Assembly (NCBI RefSeq): GCF_024139115.2 | Contig: NC_085140.1 | Location: forward strand, 420,930,283-420,994,282 | DNA length: 64,000 bases | Source: Armigeres subalbatus | Taxonomy: Eukaryota; Arthropoda; Insecta; Diptera; Culicidae | Direction: 5' to 3' | Part shown: one piece after another, positions 57,013-64,000 of the stretch | Layout: the number at the start of each line of letters is the position of its first letter | How positions within the stretch are numbered: the first letter of the stretch is position 1 | Position numbers and translations under genes: made by a program | The notes under the pieces: generated by a model | Databases searched by the model: none | The model's input: only the letters and a program-made list of their open reading frames with translations | What the model was told of the DNA's origin: nothing

Positions 57013-58140
57013 TTTGGTTTTAAGTAGTTTACGTCGAGCGGTCGTGTCTTGTACACAACCACCAAGATTTTTTTTGATGAAACAAACATATCACGTAAGG
57101 ACCGCAAAGAGCAAGTTGTATATTTGAAACTGGTTGATAGACTTTTGCTTACGACTCTAAGGCATTACAAAAGACAAAAGATGTAAATCTTGGCAGCGGA
57201 CAAAAAGCATATAAGTTCCCTTCTCCAAAATGGCCAACATTATTCAAATATGTTGAAAATGGTAAAAGTTATGGAAATGTCAATATCTGAATACACTAGT
57301 ACCCTATCTGCCATTCACGTCTTTTTTTTGTTGGCTTCATAAGGGTCAAATTTGTTTTACAATGTGTTTAAATGCTTTTGCCTATCTGTCTACATGACAT
57401 AAAATTGATGCCAAGGCTAAAAATTCATGTTTTGTTTTAAGCCAGTTTTGATAAATAATAAAGTTTGTTCCAAAATTGAGTGAAGCGAGATGAGCGTGCG
57501 GCCGATTAATATGAATGAATTTTACTACTGGAGGATATAAACAAACAGCATTTGGCACCAATACATTACCACTTTTCTACTTCCATGTCTAGCTGCTAAA
57601 GGGAGCAAACTCATTGCTAATAATAGAAATTGCTATGCCAATAGAAGAAACGTTGACCTGTTACTTTATATTAAATTTACTGAGTTTGTGGTAAAAGCTG
57701 CTATATTTAGTGAATACCAATCTTAAAAGAAAGAGCATTCAAATGTATACCAGTTAAACTGTACCTGTTTTTTAGTGTAATTATTGATTATTTTTATCAT
57801 TCAATTTGGTGAATGTCTCAGACTGCCAAGAATATGTATTTTCTCCTATTATAAAAATTAGATTTATACTAACCGTTGTGATTATTTACACCATAGCTTC
57901 CATGGACCATGTTTGTCTTATTGAACATCTATTGATTTTTTTTTTTCACTTAACGATTTTATTTATTTTGATATGATATATAGGATGGCTTAGACTGTCC
58001 GTGCCCATATGAAGACAAAACGCCCTCTAACGCCCAAAACCGTCTTTTGACAGAGTAGTTTAATTACTGTTTGAAATTTTCATTGATCAGATTTCGAATA
58101 GTTTTTGATGTCGATCAATAATATAAACTTCAACCCATGT
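57013..58140. other. No gene seen
   Basis: AT-rich sequence with no open frame above 60 codons and no recognised element ends. Confidence 0.4.
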
Positions 58141-58145
58141 TGCCT

Positions 58146-58324
58146 GGAATCCAAAACTAAATTCACTCGCGTTTTAAAGGGCACACCACTTAATACGGAA
58201 GCAACGTACAAGTCATACTTTTATTCCAGTTTTGCTGCCAAAGGCAATAAAAATGACATTTATCCATTGCTCTCGTATTGAGTGGTGTGCTCTTCAAACG
58301 CGAGTGGAATAAGTCTTGGATTCC
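58146..58324. mobile_element. 180-bp foldback (MITE-like)
   Basis: Left arm 58146-58197 (GGAATCCAAAACTAAATTCA) and right arm 58274-58324 are inverses with a few mismatches and contain CACTCGCGTTT and AGGGCACACCACT words. The spacer is 76 bp. A target duplication was not clear. Confidence 0.75.
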
Positions 58325-58329
58325 GGAAG

Positions 58330-59141
58330 GCTTGTCCTTAAATGTGGTTCAAAGCGAAGATAAAGTGGTCTTCGGTTCGAAGTTAATTTTTAAAATTGTA
58401 CACTTCATGAAAAATTATTTAAAATTGAGTAATTTTTTGTTCTTCCATGTTTCCGCTCGTATACCTTTGTGTGAAATATTTTTCAGTTTAGTAGACGGCA
58501 ATAGTAGTGTACGATACACTCTGCAATATTTATCCAACTTCTAATACGGATAATAAAAAATAACCCTGAAAATTTAAAATAAATAGCAATAAATCAACAT
58601 TGAATGGGAATTTTTAAACTATGTATAAATTTGTTGGAAATTAAAAAAAAGATGCATAGATTCAAGAAACTATTTTATTGGATGAAAAACTCAAAATACA
58701 AAATTCTAAAAATCAAAATGTGAAATTGTTGAAATCGCGAATTAAAAATTTAAAAAAGATAAACAGATTTAATAAATTATTTTATTGCTTAGTTTAGCTT
58801 TTAGCTTTGACTGACTGTACATATCTATGGTTGCTACTCCGTGATTGACCAGTATCAGTGAATGAAATTGCACAAAGAACCAACTGAACGGCTGACTGGG
58901 ATTAGTCAATCATTCTCACTGTGCAAGTTTCACTAACTCTATAAATACAAAAGTCAATAACGGCGCCAGCCACGTCCTTACAGTCACGACATCCCAAACG
59001 TTTAAGAAAGTCAAAATCATGTTTATCTATTCTTTGAAGTGAAATATTTAGCATATTTCTAGTCATATCTTAGATACTTACAGGAAAAACTAAAAAAAAG
59101 TATTTTATCAATACAAACTTATTTATTAATGTTACTGTTAT
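58330..59141. other. No gene seen
   Basis: AT-rich DNA. A plus-strand frame (58278-58544) overlaps the foldback arm and has no domain. Confidence 0.4.
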
Positions 59142-60380
59142 GGGGAAGGGTCATTTGGCCGAAACCCATTCGGTCGAAATCCATTTGGCCGAATGCCGTT
59201 AGGCCGACCAAGCCATTAGGCCGAATCCCATCGGGCGGAAAGGGTCGTTTGGCCGAAAGGGTCATTTGGGCGAATGGGTCATTTGGCCGAATGGGTCGTT
59301 TGGCCGAATGGGTCATTTTTCCGAAAAGGTCATTTGGCCGAATGGGTAATTTGGCCGAATGGGTTATTTGGCCGAAAGGGTCATTTGGCCGAAAGAATCA
59401 TTTGGCCGGAAGGGGTCATTTAGCTGAAAAGTTCATTTGGCCGAAAGGGTCATTTGGCCGAAAGGGTCATTTGGCCGAAAGGGTCATTTGGCCGAAAGGA
59501 TCTTTTAGCCGAAAGGGTCATTTGGCCGACAGGGTCGTTTGGCCGAAAGGGTCATTTGGCCGAATAGGACATTTGGCCGAATAGGTCATTTAACCGAATA
59601 GTTTATTGAAAAGTGAGAAATTAGGAATAAGCAGAGAGACGTCTCACTACTCACTTTGCGCGTCTCACTTTTAACAGCGAGAAATGGAAAATTAGGAGTA
59701 AGAAGTGAGACGTCTCATTTCCCTTTCCTCATTTCTCACTGTGAAAAGTGAATAGTGAGAAGTCAGTAATGAGACGTCTCACTGCTCACTTCGCGCTTCT
59801 TACTTTTGACAGCGAGAAGTGAGAAGTGAGACGTCTAATTTCTCATTCCTCATTTCTTGCTTCTCGCTGTTCAAAGTAAGAAGAGAAACATTAAGAGTGA
59901 GAAATGAGACGTCTCACTTCTCACCTCTCATTTGTCACTTCTCGCTGTAAAAAGTGAGTAGTGAGACGTCTCACTACTCACTTTACGCTCCTCTTTTTTC
60001 TAGTGAGAAGTGAAAAATGAGGAGTGATAAGTGAGACATCTCACTTCTCACTCCTCATTTATCACATCTCACTGTAAAAAGTGAGAAGCGTGAAGTGAGT
60101 AGTTAGACGTAGCACTACTCATTTCGCGCTTTTTACAAGAATTGATAAATGAGGAATGAGAACAAAGAAGTCTCACTTCTCTTTCCTCGTACAAAGTTGG
60201 TAGTGAGACGTCTCTTTTCTAATTCCTAATTTCTCACTTTTCAAAATGACATAGGCAAATGACTTTCGGCCTAATGGTCTGTTCGGCCAAATGGTATATT
60301 CGGCCAAACAACTTTCGGCCTAGTGGATTCGGTCAAATGACTTTCGGCTGAATGGGTTTCGGACAAAAGACCCTTCCCCC
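59142..60380. mobile_element. Satellite-filled foldback element
   Basis: The left end GGGGAAGGGTCATTTGGCCG and the inverted right end (reading GGGGGAAGGGTCTTTTGTCCG) match over about 32 bp. The left arm (59150-59610) holds about 25 near-identical 18-bp units of GGGTCATTTGGCCGAAAG. The centre (59610-60245) has about ten GAGACGTCTC palindromes spaced near 60-70 bp within GTGAGAAGTGAGA. The right arm (60245-60370) has a few inverted TTCGGCCAAA units. The 151-codon frame at 59129-59584 is an artefact of the 18-bp unit, which is a multiple of three. No target duplication was certain. Confidence 0.8.
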
Positions 60381-61495
60381 TTTTTTTAATACATCTGATT
60401 TTATTACTGATGACAGACATTTTGAAGTAATATGACACCAGAGGCTGCGATGCGGTGATCAGCATAGCATTTTAGGCAATGGCAAACCTACCATTGAAGT
60501 ATTTCATACACAATAGAGCTAGAAAAAATAGCAAACACATTTTACATAGCAGGTGACAACCTAGGGGATCCTTCTGATGCCATTTTTAGGAAACCCTTCA
60601 TTTTAAATGGAGGTTTTTCATTTTAAGTGGAAAGAAACGAGACTCATTACCGGCCGCGCAATGCAGAACACAAAATTTCGGCAAATCGCGTGATCGTTCT
60701 GCCGTCCGAAACAAGAACCAACTCGCACTGAACTGATTAACTTTATTACCGGCCGCACAATCAAGTTCCTTCTTCTTTAATTCTGAAAAAAAAATCCCCT
60801 CAGTTAATTTTTCAAAATTCCTTCTTCAGGAATTCTGGGAAACTCATATTACAAGAATACAGAGTTATTCTTTTCTAGAAATTCTGGCGTATTTCATGAC
60901 AGTAGTTCTAAGGATTTACCCTATTAGAAATTATGGATATGTTTAGGATTTAAGGATACTTCGCCTTTTTTCGAATTCTCGGAAAACTGGGTTTCCAAGC
61001 ATTCTGGGTTCTTCCATCTCCAGGAACTCTGGGTAAATCTTTCCTTTGGAGTTCTGAGGACTTACTCCTGCAGGAAATATGCGGAATTCTTCCACCAAAA
61101 AATCTAAAGAACTTCAGTCTACCCTCCTTCCTTAACACAGGATTTCCTTTCTCTCGAATTCTCATGAAACTCCAGATTTTCTGAAAAATTTCTACTTCAC
61201 AAATTATGTGCAGTCGTTCTACAAAAATTGTGGAACATTCTTGCTTAAAGATTTTTGTAGAATTTCTCCTCCAGAAACTCTTGGAAATCCCTCCTTCAAG
61301 AATTCTTTCTACAGAAGTTTAGGGCACGAATTTTGGGGGATCACTCTCCCAGAACTCAAGAGAAATTCCTTCTTCAGAAATTAGAACACGCTTAAAATCA
61401 ATAACACAGAGATGTGTTTGCATCACACAAAACGGACCTAATGCGGAACATCTTTTAGATGAGCGACAGTTACACAGACACAAAAATGGTTGTTT
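60381..61495. repeat. Unique start, then AGAAATTCTGG-type dispersed repeat
   Basis: 60381-60780 has no gene. 60780-61370 consists of degenerate units such as CTTCAGGAATTCTGGGAA and CCTCCAGAAACTCTTGG. It is related in type to the array at 61745 but has longer, looser units. Confidence 0.5.
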
Positions 61496-61741
61496 AGCAA
61501 AATTGATTGGAATAAGCTGCGCTACAACTTTGTAGAACATAACATGTCAATATTCCGATAAATAAAAAAAAATATTTTCTAATTTTTTTTATATGATGGG
61601 CCACCCTATTTTTTGGTAAAACCATAATGATGGCCTTACTATTTCGAACAATTTTGTAGAACAACAGTTTTTTCTAAAAAATATAGTTTTGGCGTAAAAT
61701 TCATCTTTCCGCGTAAATCTGTATCCTGGACCATAGTGCAC
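61496..61741 (-). repeat. Dispersed repeat, copy 2
   Basis: This is the inverted partner of 7626-7866. It starts GCAAAATTGATTGGAATAAG and ends GGACCATAGTGCA. Both copies lack a target duplication that I can see. Confidence 0.7.
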
Positions 61742-61744
61742 TGG

Positions 61745-63095
61745 CTGATCATCTGAAAATTCCTCCGGGAGTTCCACCAGTAGTTTCTCCGGGAATTCAT
61801 TCAGTCTTTCTTTCAGGAACTCATTTAGGCTTTCTTACGGAAGTTCATTTGGGAGTTCATCCAGGAGTTCTTACGAGAGTTCCTCCAGGATTTCCTCCGG
61901 AAATTCTTCCTATAGTTCTTCAAGAAATTCCTCCAGAAGTTCCACCGGCAGTTCCTCCGAGAATTCCTCTGATAATTTCTCCGAGAATTCCTCCAGAAAT
62001 TCCTCCGGGAGTTCCTCCGGAAATTACTCTGGAAGTTTCTCCTCAGAGGAACACCCGGGGGAACTGCCTGTGAAACTCCCTGAGGAACTCCCGAAAGAAC
62101 TGCCGGAGGAGCTCCCGTAAGAACTCCCAGAGGTATTTCAGGAGGAACTCCTAAAAGAATTTCTAGAGGAGCTCCCGGAGGAATTCCCAGAGAAACTACC
62201 GGAAGAACTTTGGGAGAAATTTCCAGCTAAGTTTCTGAGGAAAGCCCAAATGATTTACTCAAAAAAAGCCTGAATGATTTCCTGGAAGAGCTACTGGTGG
62301 AACACCCGGAGGAATTCTCGGATAAACTCCCGGATAAATTTCCGGTGGAATTCCCGGAGGAACTCTCGGAGGAATTCTCCAAGGAATATTCGAAGGAATT
62401 TCCCGGCGGAAATTCTGGAGAAATTCCCGGAAGAATTTTCATAGGAACTGCCGATAGAACTATATATATTCTGGAGGAATTCTTGGAGGAACTGCCGGTG
62501 GAACTCCTGGAAGAATTCCCGGAGAAACTCCCGGAGCAATTATCGGAGATACTCCTGGAGGATCTCCCAGTGGAAATCTTGAAGTTTCCACCGGCATTCT
62601 TTAAGGATTTCTTTGGGAATTAATCTAGAAATTCCTCCGAAAATTCCATTGTTAATTTCATTTTCGGTATAATTTCTGTATAAATTTTCGGTGGAATTCC
62701 TAGAGAAATTCTTTGAAATTTTTACAAGAAATTATTCGAAACTTTCACGGAAAATTTTACGGAATTAACACCAGAAATTCGAAGATTTTTCGCGAAATTC
62801 TTAGGAATGTTTACTGGCAGTTCTGCGGAATTTCCACGGAATATTCTTAGAAATTCCACTGTGCAATTTTTCATAATTTTTTTATCAGAAACAGCACGAA
62901 AGAATTATCTGAAGAATTCCTGCAGACCCTGTAAACGAATTCGTGGAAATTTTCGGATCAATTCTCGGCGAAATTGATGGTGGAATTCCTGAAGACATTG
63001 CCGAAGAAGTTGCTGGAGGCATTCACAAAGAATCCCTAATAGAATTCCTGATAGAATGCCTGGAGCAATTGTCGAAGGAATTCCTGGAGAAAGCT
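61745..63095. repeat. 15-bp tandem array with orientation switch
   Basis: Units near GGAGTTCCTCCGGAAATTCC run in the forward orientation to about 62045, then as GGAGGAACTCCCGGAGGAATTC in the opposite orientation to about 62620, with a looser continuation to 63095. The unit is 15 bp, so five-residue peptide repeats such as IPPEV appear in frames on both strands (for example 61849-62073, 62297-62623). These are not supported as genes. Confidence 0.8.
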
Positions 63096-63203
63096 TGCAG
63101 AATATAAAATCGGCTATAACAATTATTATAAAAATCCTGCATTCTTCCATAGTTTTAGAAAACTAGAACCATACATCTCAATTTCTAAACAAATCCTCTC
63201 TGA

Positions 63204-63269
63204 AATAATATTTATTATAAAATAGGCAGAAAAAACAATATTTCTGCCTATTTTATAATAAATATTATT
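63204..63269. repeat. Perfect 29-bp hairpin
   Basis: AATAATATTTATTATAAAAT plus AGGCAGAAA (63204-63232) is exactly inverted at 63241-63269, with an 8-nt loop AAACAATA. No mismatches. Confidence 0.9.
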
Positions 63270-64000
63270 ACGAAGATCTGGAAATGCCCACGGCCACGAC
63301 TCTGCCATGCTGCACATTTATTTTGCAAAAAGTTAAAAAACATCACAAAATTTCAAATTTTCTTAAGGGCTGTATGCATATTTAGTTGATTAGCCGAATA
63401 TTGACTGTTATATGGAGCAACTTTGTGTGCATGCTTTTAGGTGAGACTCAAATAGTTGTATGAATGTGTAAAGTTGCACATTTTGTTTTCCTTAAGATAA
63501 CCCAGAAATTGAGTAAATAGTACTATTCGTTTTCTGCAAGGGCCCCATACGCCTGTCACTGGCGAACAAAGCTCGTGTACTCTGCATCGAAGCTTAGAAC
63601 TAGTGTTAGGGCGCAATCGTTAATGCGAACGTTTTTATATTCGGTTAGTTACTGCAAATAAATGCTTTTTCTAGTCCCTTTAATCAAGCAGGCAACTCAA
63701 GCATACCACATCGTTATATTGCTGCATGATTGAGTGTTTAATTTTGATAAAATATCGAAAACAAAAGTGTGTATAAAAATTGCCACGCCATAACAAAAAG
63801 GTGGTAGAGAATTAACACTGTTGTTTACATTTTAGAACCAGCACATGTCGGGGTAGGGATTCAGTGCTCCGCCTTCTCCCCCTGGTTTTCTGTTAAATAT
63901 TTCTAACGAAACACTGAAGACGTTTTAATGGAAGAAAACTAAATTCGTGGGCGTTAATATAATTCCGCGGAATTTCGTTTCGAACCACCTGAACCGAATT
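63270..64000. other. No gene seen
   Basis: AT-rich, with a slightly richer stretch at 63540-63640. No open frame of note, no element ends. Confidence 0.4.

Noticed and set aside
59129..59584. 151-codon open frame with regular repeats
   Set aside because: It is the 18-bp GGCCGAA unit read in one frame; a unit divisible by three avoids stops automatically. No start context or conserved domain.
61849..62623. Proline/glutamate repeat proteins on both strands
   Set aside because: Produced by the 15-bp satellite. Frames exist on both strands and have no composition or signal of a real secreted or structural protein.
1..64000. CRISPR array
   Set aside because: Tandem repeats here lack unique spacers of constant length, and nothing suggests a prokaryote.

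Overview
The window looks like an intergenic and intronic stretch of a large, repeat-rich mosquito genome, most likely a culicine such as Aedes. The evidence is AT-rich DNA dense in old mobile elements, arrays of a TTTGGCCGAA-type repeat, a tRNA-derived SINE, fragments of a DD37E mariner-like transposase that resembles the mosquito ITmD37E group, many small TA-flanked elements, and two insect chemosensory protein (OS-D family) genes with animal splice sites, TATA boxes and AATAAA signals. The species call is an inference. No bacterial gene organisation, CRISPR array or complete tRNA/rRNA gene was seen.

Only two host genes can be supported, both on the minus strand. The first (3978-4501) is a two-exon chemosensory protein gene with its own TATA promoter and poly(A) signal. 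The second (14599-14979) has a single coding exon, lacks the family's usual coding intron, and has a strong splice acceptor 8 nt before its ATG. Its upstream exon is not adjacent. A TATA-containing, GC-rich promoter with a short non-coding exon ending in CG|GTAAGT lies at 35395-35524 on the same strand and is the best visible partner, implying a roughly 20-kb 5' UTR intron. Both proteins would be secreted small carriers of hydrophobic ligands.

Almost everything else is mobile DNA. 0-3 kb: degenerate repeats and a 5'-truncated LINE with a 9-bp target duplication. 6.8-12.6 kb: a TA-flanked element, then a decayed RTE-like LINE (endonuclease plus reverse transcriptase) split by a 650-bp TA-flanked element. 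15.9-22 kb: foldbacks and broken mariner transposase pieces. 22.7-26.5 kb: dispersed repeats. 26.5-34.5 kb: nested TA elements and two hAT-type elements with 8-bp duplications. 35-40 kb: the promoter, MITEs, a SINE and LINE remnants. 40.8-42.3 kb: a BEL/Pao gag-protease-RT remnant. 46.9-51 kb: an internally deleted LINE, a SINE, and two foldbacks carrying a hammerhead-ribozyme-like, Penelope-like motif. 52-57 kb: Helitron-like elements, a SINE and another deleted LINE. 59-63 kb: a satellite-filled foldback element and a long 15-bp-unit array.

The most unusual observations are the long-range first exon proposed for the second chemosensory gene, the paired Penelope-like foldbacks with a recurrent ribozyme-like core, the satellite array enclosed by terminal inverted repeats at 59.1-60.4 kb, a perfect 84-bp inverted repeat at 20.4-20.9 kb, and a pair of transposase fragments sharing the same stop codon.
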